Source of the DNA: Clostridiales bacterium | GTDB lineage: Bacteria; Bacillota; Clostridia; Lachnospirales; Lachnospiraceae | Reading direction: 5' to 3' | Assembly: GCA_021204085.1 (NCBI GenBank) | Contig: JAJPZY010000118.1 | Span: 10,426-54,452 of the forward strand | Length of the DNA: 44,027 bases | Shown: positions 1-8,070 of the stretch, piece after piece | Layout of the letters: each line of letters begins with the position of its first letter | How positions within the stretch are numbered: the first letter of the stretch is position 1 | The notes under the pieces: model-generated | Seen by the model: the letters and a program-made list of their open reading frames with translations, nothing else | Told to the model about the DNA's origin: nothing | Database searches by the model: none | Position numbers and translations under genes: made by a program

Positions 1-179
1 GACTGATTTTTCTCCTTCTCCATTCTCGTCCGTATCTCCTTGCAGGAATCCAAAAATTCATGAATAAAATATCTTAGACAAACCGACAAAAGATTGTTCC
101 GGCTACCTAAAGCTATAACGCATGCCTCTGCCGCATCCAACAATAAGATACCGGCTTACCTGTCAAAAAAGTCGTGTAT
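1..179. other. Left-edge intergenic sequence with a repeat remnant
   Basis: No coding region is supported here. It lies downstream of the capA-like gene. Positions 27-46 hold CGTCCGTA followed a few bases later by TGCAGG, in a pyrimidine-rich setting very like the repeat units at 21.5 kb. It is probably the end of another array of the same family that continues outside the window, but one half-unit does not prove this. Confidence 0.4.
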
Positions 180-1358
180 TTACTCACTTGTATTCATTCC
201 ATACGCCAGCGTACCCTCTGCGTCAAAGGTCACACTCCCCAGCGCGGACGAATATTCATTAACCAGATCAATGATATTCTGCTTCGTATCTCCGGATGCC
301 ACCGTCGGCTGATAATCATTATAGCCGCTCGCAGAGCTCAATCGGCACGGAATCATGCACGCATCAATCTCACCGGTCTGTACCTCGCCGTCCGCAATTG
401 TAAAGGTCTGCTGAAAAATCATGGTATTTTTATCGGAAGGATTTTTATTTCCTCCGAAGCAGAAATTCCCAAGACTGTAACAGATCACTTTTCCGTCATA
501 GACTTCTACGCCCTGCAGCACATGCGGATGATTACCGATCACCAGATCTGCGCCGGCATCGATCAGTTCATGAGCCGTCGTCTGCTGATAATCATTCGGA
601 TAATATTCTTTTTCGATGCCCCAGTGACAGCAGGCGATGATCACTGCCGCGCCTTCCTCCCGAAGCACCTGAATCTGCTCTTTCAATGCATCAAGTTTCT
701 CCTCCGACTGTGAGAGCAGGCTTGCGGAAACCATCCCTACTTTTATGCCGTCTTCCGTGACATACACACCGCTCTGGTCAGAGTAAGCATAGGTAATCCC
801 GGCTTCTTCCAATACCGACTTTGTCTCCTGAAATCCCTCTTCTCCGTAATCATACGTGTGATTATTCCCCATGGAAGCAGCTTCCACCGAACTGCCGGTC
901 ATAATGCCGGCATACTCCGGCGCACCCTTAAGATTAAATGTTTTTTCCACCCGCTCCGTCGCAGTGGACAGCACACATTCCAGGTTGATGACTGTCATGT
1001 CATCCGCTTCAAAAATATCCCGAACGCCGTCGAAGAAATAATCCTCCCCGTATGAATCATAGTATGCATTGAAAGACCCCTCATAGCTCTGATCCTGAGT
1101 CACGCTAAGCGTACAATCCCCCGTTGCTGTGATGGTCAGCGTGTATATCTCAGCCTCGTGCGCATCCGTGACTTCTCCTGTTATCTCAAGCGCATCCGAT
1201 GCATCCTCCTCTGCATCGCCGGTTCCCCCCGATTGTGATGTGACAGATATTTCCTCCTCGCGATCCGCCGAACTCTGTTTATCCCCGCCGCAGGCTGACA
1301 AAAACATGAGCCCCATCAGACTTGCTGCCAACATGCAGGAAAACACCCGCTTCTTCAT
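180..1358 (-). CDS. CapA/PgsA-family metallophosphatase-like lipoprotein
   Basis: This 392-residue protein starts with a lipoprotein signal (MKKRVF, hydrophobic core, lipobox LSACGG near residue 23), then an acidic Ser/Asp/Glu-rich linker to about residue 60, then a CapA-type calcineurin-like phosphoesterase domain. Recognisable family blocks are GDCTLS, NLECVLS, GNNHTYDYGEEG, CCHWGIEKE and GNHPHVLQGVE, which supply the Asp/Asn/His ligands of a two-metal site. CapA/PgsA proteins are linked to capsule or poly-gamma-glutamate export in bacilli. No capBC partners are visible, so the substrate here is unknown. It is probably anchored on the outer face of the membrane. The start is preceded by GCGGGGGT. 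The gene stands alone, downstream of the methyltransferase gene with a 161-bp gap. Confidence 0.88.
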   Translation of the reverse strand: MKKRVFSCMLAASLMGLMFLSACGGDKQSSADREEEISVTSQSGGTGDAEEDASDALEITGEVTDAHEAEIYTLTITATGDCTLSVTQDQSYEGSFNAYYDSYGEDYFFDGVRDIFEADDMTVINLECVLSTATERVEKTFNLKGAPEYAGIMTGSSVEAASMGNNHTYDYGEEGFQETKSVLEEAGITYAYSDQSGVYVTEDGIKVGMVSASLLSQSEEKLDALKEQIQVLREEGAAVIIACCHWGIEKEYYPNDYQQTTAHELIDAGADLVIGNHPHVLQGVEVYDGKVICYSLGNFCFGGNKNPSDKNTMIFQQTFTIADGEVQTGEIDACMIPCRLSSASGYNDYQPTVASGDTKQNIIDLVNEYSSALGSVTFDAEGTLAYGMNTSE

Positions 1359-1519
1359 ATGTACCCCCGCTTCTTTCTCACTTATCTTTTACTGTTCATC
1401 CTTTACCACAAAATAGCGCAGATTCACCTACTACGTATATCAAATGTCATCTCTGTGACACTTCGTGCGAGCGGTTGCATCGCAAAATTTTCCTTCTGCA
1501 GATTCACTGACACTCGCCT

Positions 1520-2998
1520 TTATTTCTTCTCCATTATAAAAAGATACATCCCGTTTTTCTCTATAATACAGAATTCCTGAAGCAGCCGAAACATTCCCGT
1601 GATGCGCAGATATTTCTTTACGAGCCCCATCTCGCCGGAATAGCAGAAAATCCGTCCGTGTTCCTTCAGAAGCGCTGCCGACTTTTCAAAAAATCGGCGG
1701 TACAGGTCATCAGTCTCCTCCCTACTGCCGACATGCGCCGGCATATCCGTTATAATCTCATCAAATGCATATTCATGCGAAAAATCAAAATAGTCCCGGT
1801 TGATATAATTGATCGGCATGCCGGTAAGCTTTGTATTCGCCCGGGCTTTCTGAACTGCCTCCCCGAAAACATCAATCCCGTAAGCGCTGCGAACCGGGCC
1901 GGCAAACCGACGCTCCAAAAGCAGCGTGCCCACGCCGCAAAACGGATCCAGTACCTGTGCATAATCCAGGAAATACAGCTTTGCCAAAGCAACGATCCCC
2001 GCCGCCACAGACGGACGCATGCTCGCCGCGACATGGTATTTCCGATAACGGAAACGGTGATCCGGCAGCGTAAAGAGCTTCAGATAAGGCGCCGCCTTTC
2101 CTTCCCGGTTCACGATCAGTCGGATCTCAGCCTCGTAGTGGGAGACGGAGTTGACCAGCATTCCTCCGAATGCAGACTCGATCGCCTCTGCCGTTTTTTT
2201 TGCAAAAACACTCTGCTCCTCCCTCGGCATTGCGCCGGCAACACCGACACGGAAATAAAACGGAGCTCCTTCCCGGTGATTTCCCTGAAGAATATCCATC
2301 AGATCTGAAGCGTTAAGTTCTTTCGCTATAAGCTCCGGCTCTGCAGGAGCATCGGTCCTGCATTTTAACACAAAAAGCATTTCCTGCCAGAGCCGATTCG
2401 TAAGAACCGTATTCATATCAGCGACCGACACACGGACTCCGCCCTTTAACATTTTTTTCTGAAAAGGAAGTCCCTCAGACAGAGCATCTCGGAACGCAGG
2501 CAATGTCGTCAAAACCACTTCATTTGTCCTTTGATAGCCGCAAAATGTATGTTTTTTCATTCCCTCTTTTTCAAGGATCAATTCCTGCAGGGCAGAAATC
2601 TCTTCCTGCACATGCTTTCGCTCATTTTCCGACGCTTCATAAGCGCGCAGTTCGTCCAGTCTGCGGTGAAAGTCTCCCAGATAAGCTTCACAACCCATCT
2701 GCGCAAGCGCGGTCAGATACTCCGGCCGCACAAAACGTGTTTCTTCCGCATCATAGGCGTCCATCAGGACATCTACCGCGTCCGGAGCTTTCATCACACC
2801 CAGAATGGAAGCTGCGTTCTTGCGCACTTTCGGATCCGGGTCCACCAGACACTTCATAATGCTGTCATAATTATTCCGGCAGATTGCGCGAAACTCCCTG
2901 CGTCCGGCCTCCTCCTTCAACTGCTTTTTTAATTCGATCAGATTCGCGCGCACATCTTTCCCCGCGCAGATATTCTCATATAGTTTCTGCAAAAACAA
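1520..2998 (-). CDS. HEAT-repeat/THUMP-like class I RNA methyltransferase fusion
   Basis: This 492-residue protein has three parts. Residues ~1-145 look like HEAT-type helical repeats (for example DPDPKVRKNAASILG). Residues ~245-315 resemble a THUMP-like RNA-binding region. Residues ~325-492 form a Rossmann SAM-dependent methyltransferase of the UPF0020/Trm14/RlmL type. Motif I is clear (VLDPFCGVGTLLLE, ~349-362), followed by the acidic GID strand. The motif IV position, usually D/NPPY, reads TDMPAHVG (417-424). The likely substrate is a structured RNA, with base N2-guanine methylation as the family precedent, but the altered motif IV means the target, or even activity, is uncertain. It has its own start after a 210-bp intergenic region that also carries the divergent promoter for the spoIIM-like gene. 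Confidence 0.82.
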   Translation of the reverse strand: MFLQKLYENICAGKDVRANLIELKKQLKEEAGRREFRAICRNNYDSIMKCLVDPDPKVRKNAASILGVMKAPDAVDVLMDAYDAEETRFVRPEYLTALAQMGCEAYLGDFHRRLDELRAYEASENERKHVQEEISALQELILEKEGMKKHTFCGYQRTNEVVLTTLPAFRDALSEGLPFQKKMLKGGVRVSVADMNTVLTNRLWQEMLFVLKCRTDAPAEPELIAKELNASDLMDILQGNHREGAPFYFRVGVAGAMPREEQSVFAKKTAEAIESAFGGMLVNSVSHYEAEIRLIVNREGKAAPYLKLFTLPDHRFRYRKYHVAASMRPSVAAGIVALAKLYFLDYAQVLDPFCGVGTLLLERRFAGPVRSAYGIDVFGEAVQKARANTKLTGMPINYINRDYFDFSHEYAFDEIITDMPAHVGSREETDDLYRRFFEKSAALLKEHGRIFCYSGEMGLVKKYLRITGMFRLLQEFCIIEKNGMYLFIMEKK

Positions 2999-3040
2999 AC
3001 CCCTTTCATCTGTTCAGCATTCTAATGCCGCGTATTTTTG

Positions 3041-3069
3041 TTGTTACAATTCATTCTCAGTTTTATATT
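3041..3069 (+). promoter_or_regulatory. Candidate sigma-A-type promoter for the spoIIM-like gene
   Basis: TTGTTA at 3041-3046 and TATATT at 3064-3069 are separated by 17 bp, on the plus strand, about 140 bp upstream of the spoIIM-like start. A small GGGCAAAA/TTTTCCC inverted repeat follows near 3110-3130. Confidence 0.4.
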
Positions 3070-3208
3070 ATCCACATATCGTCAATTCTGCTTCATATGA
3101 TGATACAAAGGGCAAAAGCCTTTTCCCGTTTATAATCGACCTTACGGCCTCTTGCCCCTGAACCTCATCAATAAACCCTCCGTACAAATCCAACCGGAGA
3201 AATCAGCC

Positions 3209-3775
3209 ATGCCCTCTGTTCGAAAAACAAAACCCGCCCCGAACATCCTGACCGTCCACGCCGTCCTCTTTTTCGGCTTTTTTCTGGCCGGTATCCTGCT
3301 GGCAAATTTTCGCTTTACCGATGAGACGTTCCGGATGGGGTATCAGATGGAAAATGCCTGCCGGATTCTGGACACGGCAGATCGTAATTGGAAAAGCTTT
3401 ATCATCTGGGCAATCAAAAACCGCCTGCTTCTATGGATGGCACTTTGCGTTCTCAAACGAATTTTTCGCAATCCGCTCCCCCTGTTTGGCTGCAACGGAT
3501 GGATTGCCCTGTCCCTGGGATTTATATTTTCCTCGCTCACCGGGCAATTCTCGTTCGCGGGCATTCTCCTCTGCGCTGCTATTCTGTTCCCACAGATTCT
3601 TCTTTATCTGCCGGCCTGTATCCTGCTGATCACAACCCGGATCACACGAAAACGGCCGTCTGTCATCCACGGGCTTCTGATCACCGGCATCTTCCTTTCC
3701 GGAACCCTCAGCGAATACTTCCTGAATCCCTGGTTTTTACAGAAAATCTACTGTCTGATCACACTGATTTCATAA
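3209..3775 (+). CDS. spoIIM: Stage II sporulation protein M-like membrane protein
   Basis: The protein has 188 residues with about four or five hydrophobic segments. The first is near residues 15-35 (AVLFFGFFLAGILLA). The later SLGFIFSSL, FPQILLYLPACILLI and the C-terminal GTLSEYFLNPWFLQK blocks match the way SpoIIM proteins end, with a final E-x-F/Y-x-NPW-x-LKK-type motif. SpoIIM is part of the SpoIIDMP machine that remodels septal peptidoglycan during engulfment. The ATG at 3209 is chosen because GGAG lies 9 nt upstream; the longer reading frame would need a TTG without a good site. An ADP-ribose pyrophosphatase gene lies next door, convergent. In Bacillus nudF and spoIIM are also close neighbours, which supports the call. 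The sequence is divergent, so a general SpoIIM-family name is safest. Confidence 0.75.
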   Translation: MPSVRKTKPAPNILTVHAVLFFGFFLAGILLANFRFTDETFRMGYQMENACRILDTADRNWKSFIIWAIKNRLLLWMALCVLKRIFRNPLPLFGCNGWIALSLGFIFSSLTGQFSFAGILLCAAILFPQILLYLPACILLITTRITRKRPSVIHGLLITGIFLSGTLSEYFLNPWFLQKIYCLITLIS

Positions 3776-3864
3776 TTCAGCACCTCTGAATGACGTTTCC
3801 ATACCATCAGCTTCCCCGCAAATTACTGTATCATATTGCAAAAATACCCGCACTCATGAAACAA

Positions 3865-4410
3865 TCAGTGTTTTGATTTCGGCCATGATGCATATGCCAT
3901 GATCGCCGCCACCGTCTTGGAATCCTGGATTTTCTGGCCGAAAATCATATCCTTCAGTTCCTCGAGCGTATAGCTTTCAATCTCCACAAATTCATCCTCA
4001 TCCAGGTGGCGCTCTGTCTTCGTAAGCTCTGTCGCCAGATAAATCTCAATTACCTCATTGCAGAAAGCTACCGTCGTCGCAACCGTGATCAGAAGCTCCA
4101 TCTTTCCTGCCCGGTATCCGGTCTCCTCCTCCAGTTCCCGCGCTGCACAGTCAATATGCGGTTCGTTCACATCATCCCTCGAACCCGCCGGAATCTCCAG
4201 CGTTTCCCGCTCCAGCGCGTTGCGATGCTGACGAACCATCAAAATCCGCCCGTCGTTCGTAACCGGAAGCACCGCCGCCGCGCCTTTCCGGTGCGCCACA
4301 TAATCCCAGTGCGCAATGTGCCCGGTGGGGGATTCCATCACGTCATCATACAAATCAATAATCGCTCCCTGATATTTTAAAACGCGGTCAATCCGCTTCA
4401 TGTGTTCCAT
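3865..4410 (-). CDS. nudF: ADP-ribose pyrophosphatase (Nudix hydrolase)
   Basis: This 181-residue Nudix hydrolase probably cleaves ADP-ribose to AMP and ribose 5-phosphate in the cytosol. The Nudix box is intact, starting at GSRDDVNE and running through ARELEEETGYRAG. The preceding LMVRQHRNALERETLEIPAG block is typical of the ADP-ribose pyrophosphatase branch. Start choice: the ATG at 4410 has AAAGGAG 7 nt upstream. The open frame extends further upstream but would run into queF, and that part has no family resemblance. The queF stop lies only 37 bp upstream, so the two are probably cotranscribed. Confidence 0.9.
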   Translation of the reverse strand: MEHMKRIDRVLKYQGAIIDLYDDVMESPTGHIAHWDYVAHRKGAAAVLPVTNDGRILMVRQHRNALERETLEIPAGSRDDVNEPHIDCAARELEEETGYRAGKMELLITVATTVAFCNEVIEIYLATELTKTERHLDEDEFVEIESYTLEELKDMIFGQKIQDSKTVAAIMAYASWPKSKH

Positions 4411-4447
4411 ATGAAAACTCCTTTCGCAGTTCCTGTGGACAGACAAA

Positions 4448-4948
4448 TTACCGATTATCCACCTTTTCCGGATAAAGATCGTGATTTGCCAGGCGATTCC
4501 AGGCGACTTCCTCCCACCGGGTGCCAGGCTTTCCGTAATTGCAATACGGATCAATGGAAATGCCGCCGCGGGGAGTAAACTTTCCCCAGACCTCAATATA
4601 CTTTGGATCCATAAGCCGAATCAGATCCTTCATAATAATATTGACGCAATCCTCATGAAAATCCCCGTGATTGCGGAAGCTGAACAGATACAGCTTTAAC
4701 GATTTGCTCTCCACCATTCTTACATCCGGCACATAGGAAATCGTGATCGTCGCGAAATCCGGCTGCCCCGTAATCGGACACAGCGACGTAAACTCCGGAC
4801 AGTTAAACTTTACAAAATAATCATTCTCCGGATGCTTATTCTCAAACGTCTCCAGCATCTCCGGCGCATAATCCGCAGGATATTTATTCTTCTGATTCCC
4901 GAGCAGCGTCAGTTCCTGCTCCTCGTTCCTGTTTCTCCCTGATGACAT
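4448..4948 (-). CDS. queF: NADPH-dependent 7-cyano-7-deazaguanine reductase
   Basis: QueF reduces preQ0 to preQ1, the base later inserted into tRNA by Tgt. The 166-residue size is that of the short, unimodular (Bacillus-type) enzyme. The active-site Cys lies in [12 protein letters not shown]. The family [14 protein letters not shown] motif and HGDFHED follow, the latter with the catalytic Asp and substrate-binding Glu region. AGGAGGAG precedes the ATG. It follows queC after a 154-bp spacer that contains a long-looped hairpin, so it may have separate control although it completes the pathway of the upstream genes. Confidence 0.95.
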   Translation of the reverse strand: MSSGRNRNEEQELTLLGNQKNKYPADYAPEMLETFENKHPENDYFVKFNCPEFTSLCPITGQPDFATITISYVPDVRMVESKSLKLYLFSFRNHGDFHEDCVNIIMKDLIRLMDPKYIEVWGKFTPRGGISIDPYCNYGKPGTRWEEVAWNRLANHDLYPEKVDNR

Positions 4949-5038
4949 CCTTTTCTCCTCCTGTCAGACCCTCTTTTTGTGCTACGGAATTCCCTTCTTC
5001 GTGAAATACACCCCTCGCCATCTGACTTCTTTCGGTCA

Positions 5039-5097
5039 GGCGAGTTGGAACCACTTCCTACAGTACAGAGTCATTATACTCCCAATTCCAACTCGCC
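5039..5097 (-). promoter_or_regulatory. 12-bp inverted repeat in the queC-queF spacer
   Basis: GGCGAGTTGGAA at 5039-5050 is perfectly complementary to 5086-5097, with a 35-nt loop. There is no T run on either side, so it is not a standard terminator. In the minus-strand RNA it would form a stem-loop in the leader of queF. Confidence 0.5.
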
Positions 5098-5102
5098 GTC
5101 CA

Positions 5103-5780
5103 TTACAATGCAGGATCCGCCACCCCATTGAGTGCAAATGCCTGTGCGCGGTCGATACATGTCCCGCACTTCCCGCAGGGCTTCTCCCCGCCCTCGTAGC
5201 AGCTCCAGGTCAGCTCATAAGGGACGCCGATCTCCAGTCCTTTTTTTACCACTTCCGCCTTCGTCCAGGTTACAAAAGGCGCCTCGATCGTCAGTTGATT
5301 CCCGCTGCCGATATAAACAGCCTGTCCCATCGCCTGATTGAAAGCGTCCGAGCAATCCGGATAGGCGTTGCCCGCCGCGTCATCACTGTGCGCGCCGTAA
5401 TAAATCACGCTGCACCCCTTCGACAATGCAATGCTCGCCGCACTGGAAAGAAACAGTCCGTTTCGAAACGGCACATAGGTAGACACCGGGCTGCCGTCTG
5501 TCTTTTTTAACTGTTCCGCATAGGATTCCTCAGGAATTTCCTGATCCGAATGAGACAAAAGGGAACAGTCGCTGTACTGAAAAATTTTCTCCAGATCAAG
5601 ATATAAATGTTCCACCTGATACCAGGCAGCCACTTTTTGGGAGGCTTCCATCTCTTTCTCATGCTTCTGTCCGTAAAATATCGATAACGCAATCACATTT
5701 TCCCGACCGTATTTTTCCACAGCCATTCCCAGGCAGGTGGTGGAATCCACGCCGCCGCTCACTAATACCAATGCCTTCAT
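5103..5780 (-). CDS. queC: 7-cyano-7-deazaguanine synthase
   Basis: QueC converts 7-carboxy-7-deazaguanine, ammonia and ATP into preQ0. The N-terminal PP-loop ATP-pyrophosphatase motif LVSGGVDSTTCLG is intact. The C-terminal zinc-binding cluster reads TWSCYEGGEKPCGKCGTC. The protein is 225 residues from the ATG at 5780, chosen because AGGAG lies 7 nt upstream. The alternative upstream ATG at 5804 overlaps the folE stop and has a poorer site. It follows folE with almost no gap, which points to translational coupling. Confidence 0.95.
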   Translation of the reverse strand: MKALVLVSGGVDSTTCLGMAVEKYGRENVIALSIFYGQKHEKEMEASQKVAAWYQVEHLYLDLEKIFQYSDCSLLSHSDQEIPEESYAEQLKKTDGSPVSTYVPFRNGLFLSSAASIALSKGCSVIYYGAHSDDAAGNAYPDCSDAFNQAMGQAVYIGSGNQLTIEAPFVTWTKAEVVKKGLEIGVPYELTWSCYEGGEKPCGKCGTCIDRAQAFALNGVADPAL

Positions 5781-5800
5781 AATCATTCTCCTGTTCCTTT

Positions 5801-6418
5801 TCACAGCGCCAGATTCAGCCGATTCTGAAGCATCATATCTGTCTGAAATCTACCGCGCAATGTTGAAGTATAAGTCTTCGCGTCTGTCTTCTTGATCCCG
5901 CGCGCCGTCATGCAGCTGTGGCAGCCTTCGATCAACACTGCCACATCCTCGGAGCCGGTCACCATCGAGACAATATCGGCGATATCCGTCCCGATGCGTT
6001 CCTGTATCTGCAGCCGTTTGGAAACCATGTCCGCAATCCGCGCAATCTTACTGATACCGATGACTTTTCCGTGAGGCACATAAGCCACTGTCGCCCGCAT
6101 ATCGTACATCAGAGCCATATGATGCTCACAGTAACTGAAAATATCGATATCTTTCACAATAACAAAATCACTGTTTGTCTGCGAAAAAGTCAGATCCTCC
6201 TCAAACGTCTTATCAAACATCCGGGCAATTTCTTCATTCGTATAATTCATTCCCTCGAAGACTTCCTCATACATACGAGCTACCCGGTCGGGTGTATCCA
6301 CCAGCCCCTCCCTGTCCGGATCATCACCCAGTGCAACAAGCAAGCCCCGTATATGTTTTTTTACCGCTTCCGTATCAATCGCTATCTCTTTATCTCCTTC
6401 ATTAGCCGATGCAGGCAT
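5801..6418 (-). CDS. folE: GTP cyclohydrolase I
   Basis: The enzyme converts GTP to dihydroneopterin triphosphate, the common precursor of folate and of queuosine. It has 205 residues, as usual for FolE type IA. The zinc ligands are visible in SYCEHHM and EGCHSCM. Other family blocks are [16 protein letters not shown] and [11 protein letters not shown]. Its place between queE and queC implies a role in supplying the queuosine branch, though it may serve folate as well. The ribosome binding site before the 6418 ATG is weak (AAGAAG), so a coupled start from queE (31 bp upstream) is likely. Confidence 0.95.
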   Translation of the reverse strand: MPASANEGDKEIAIDTEAVKKHIRGLLVALGDDPDREGLVDTPDRVARMYEEVFEGMNYTNEEIARMFDKTFEEDLTFSQTNSDFVIVKDIDIFSYCEHHMALMYDMRATVAYVPHGKVIGISKIARIADMVSKRLQIQERIGTDIADIVSMVTGSEDVAVLIEGCHSCMTARGIKKTDAKTYTSTLRGRFQTDMMLQNRLNLAL

Positions 6419-6448
6419 CTGCTTCTTATCTTTTATTCCCTGATATCA

Positions 6449-7117
6449 TCACACCCCGCGCATTTCACTGTCCCATATGATCTTGTGTATCTGCAGCTGC
6501 AGGTTCACATCATTCATCTGGTTATTTCTCATATAATAAACAATGTTTTCGAACTCAATCTCCCCATAAACCGGGCTTAAGAAAACATGGCATTTTTCTG
6601 TCAGATTATACTTATGAATAATCTCACGGCTCCGCTCCAGATCTTCATAATTCATAACCACAAACTTCACGGAATCTTTCGCGGTCAGGAACTGCATATT
6701 ATCCAATACCATCTGATCTTCCATGCCGCTCCCCGGCAGCTTATAATCCATCGTAAAAGCCGGCGGATTCTCAATCTGCGCAAACGGCTCCAGCGGAACG
6801 CTTCCGTTCGTCTCAATCTCCACCCGGAACCACGGATCGGCAGCAAACGCCAGGAGCAGTTCCATAATATTCTCCTGGCAGAGCGGCTCCCCTCCGGTCA
6901 GGGTGATATTACGAATCTGCATCTGCTTCGCCAGATCCAGAATTTCCTCCGTAGATGTCCAGTGAAACTTTGCATCCGCCTCGTTGACCCACCGCGTATC
7001 ACAATAACTGCAGTCCAGATTACATCCCTGCATCCGGACAAAAAGAGCGAGCTGCCCCTGTCTGGGGCCTTCTCCGTTAATGCTGCTGAAAATTTCTGCC
7101 ACTTTATAGTTTGCCAT
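6449..7117 (-). CDS. queE: 7-carboxy-7-deazaguanine synthase (radical SAM)
   Basis: QueE rearranges 6-carboxytetrahydropterin into 7-carboxy-7-deazaguanine. The cluster-binding CxxxCxxC motif is in GCNLDCSYCDT, preceded by the family SSINGEGPRQGQ block and followed by LTGGEPL. The protein is 222 residues. The ATG at 7117 (MANYKVAEIF) is preferred over the in-frame GTG three codons earlier, because AGGGG lies 10 nt upstream of the ATG but only 2 nt from the GTG. It is downstream of queD with an 80-bp gap. Confidence 0.94.
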   Translation of the reverse strand: MANYKVAEIFSSINGEGPRQGQLALFVRMQGCNLDCSYCDTRWVNEADAKFHWTSTEEILDLAKQMQIRNITLTGGEPLCQENIMELLLAFAADPWFRVEIETNGSVPLEPFAQIENPPAFTMDYKLPGSGMEDQMVLDNMQFLTAKDSVKFVVMNYEDLERSREIIHKYNLTEKCHVFLSPVYGEIEFENIVYYMRNNQMNDVNLQLQIHKIIWDSEMRGV

Positions 7118-7197
7118 AAATATCACATCCCCTGAAGATTACCTGTTCCCCATGATAAGGAACCGCTTGTTTCCTAATCAAAATATACTTATACGAT

Positions 7198-7635
7198 TCA
7201 CAAATTCTCTCTCCGGTCAGCCGTATACCTCGCGCAGTTATTCGGCGTCTCATAGACCTCCACCGCACACACCGGATACCCCTTCCGGGTCATCAGATCA
7301 AAAAAATATTTTGCAAAATTCTCCGCCGTCGGGCGAAAGGGCAGATCAATCAAAAGGAATCCCTCCTCTTTTAATGCCTGCTCTGTATTCTTCCGCAGTG
7401 TTCCCTTTTCATATAAAAACGCATGGTCATGAGCCTCCGCCAATTCCTTTAAATCCCGCTTAAGATCACCGAAATCAGCGACCATTCCCCGATTTTGTCC
7501 CTCTGCTGAAAGAGCCTCCGCACAGATTTCAACTATGACACGCCAACGGTGCCCATGGAGATTGCTGCATTTTCCCTCATATCTGGCGAGAAAATGTGCC
7601 GAGTCAAAACTCTGTTCCGTCCGAATTGTATACAT
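7198..7635 (-). CDS. queD: 6-carboxy-5,6,7,8-tetrahydropterin synthase
   Basis: QueD makes 6-carboxytetrahydropterin from dihydroneopterin triphosphate, the first committed queuosine step. The zinc ligands are the His in FDSAHFL and the His pair in NLHGHRW. The catalytic Asp-His region is HDHAFL, and VYETPNNCARY closes the domain. The protein is 145 residues from the ATG at 7635, which has GAGGAG 7 nt upstream; five extra codons upstream lack such a site. It is the first gene of the queD-queE-folE-queC operon and is preceded by a structured leader. Confidence 0.94.
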   Translation of the reverse strand: MYTIRTEQSFDSAHFLARYEGKCSNLHGHRWRVIVEICAEALSAEGQNRGMVADFGDLKRDLKELAEAHDHAFLYEKGTLRKNTEQALKEEGFLLIDLPFRPTAENFAKYFFDLMTRKGYPVCAVEVYETPNNCARYTADRRENL

Positions 7636-7660
7636 AATATTTCTCCTCAATGCTTTATCC

Positions 7661-7720
7661 TATATCACAAAAACCGTATTCTTAGGCTCTTTGTAACAGC
7701 TTGGTCATTCCTGTGATATA
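7661..7720 (-). promoter_or_regulatory. Structured leader of the queD operon
   Basis: TATATCACA at 7661-7669 pairs perfectly with TGTGATATA at 7712-7720, closing a 42-nt loop that ends about 25 nt before the queD start codon. The position fits a cis-regulatory RNA for preQ1, but I could not match the conserved nucleotides of preQ1-I or preQ1-II. It is recorded as a structured element only. Confidence 0.45.
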
Positions 7721-7762
7721 AAAAGAAGTCATGAGTACGTAAAACCCATGACTCCTGACTTC
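7717..7762 (-). terminator. Rho-independent terminator upstream of queD
   Basis: On the minus strand, a 12-bp stem with one mismatch (arms 7751-7762 and 7725-7736, 14-nt loop) is followed by TTTTTATA. It should end transcripts arriving from the SseB-like operon. Alternatively it could act as an attenuator ahead of queD if the promoter lies further upstream. Confidence 0.65.
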
Positions 7763-8070
7763 TCTGATACCTATAACACTGTGTTCCGCGGCTCATCTTA
7801 ACTGCTAAACGACTTTGCTAAGCTCAACGTTCGCCTATGGCAGCTTTGCATAAGTTCGACTACGAAAATCGAAGATTTTCTGTCTCACTTATCCGTCTTG
7901 CTAAGCGCCGCATGTATACATGAAAGTTGCCAATCAGCGCTCGCCTGTGGCTCCGCTTCTTGGACTTTCATAGTAAACAGCAACACCGCTTCACACTACG
8001 CATCATTCAATTCGGCAGTCCTGGTTTTATTTATAGACAGGATGGTACAAACGAACTGTCTTTGCTGCTG
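7763..8070. other. Intergenic stretch with small inverted repeats
   Basis: There is no supported gene. The stretch holds an imperfect hairpin at about 7920-7970 (ATGAAAGT/ACTTTCAT outer arms, then CCAA/TTGG and AGCG/CGCT), a GAAAATC/GATTTTC hairpin near 7864-7880, and a segment from 7848 that resembles 19091-19140. Confidence 0.5.
7848..7897. repeat. Dispersed repeat, copy A
   Basis: GCATAAGTTCGA at 7848-7859 recurs exactly at 19091-19102, and the following ~38 bp remain similar (ACGAAAATCGAAGA here, ACGGAAATCAAAGA there, both leading to TCTCACT). Both copies lie downstream of a minus-strand gene. Confidence 0.5.

Noticed and set aside
4411-4596. N-terminal extension of the Nudix protein
   Set aside because: The extension overlaps queF in another frame and lacks family sequence; the ATG at 4410 has an AAAGGAG site.
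7655-7725. Known preQ1 riboswitch
   Set aside because: The conserved loop and A-rich tail of preQ1-I and the 3' consensus of preQ1-II could not be found; kept only as an unclassified structured leader.
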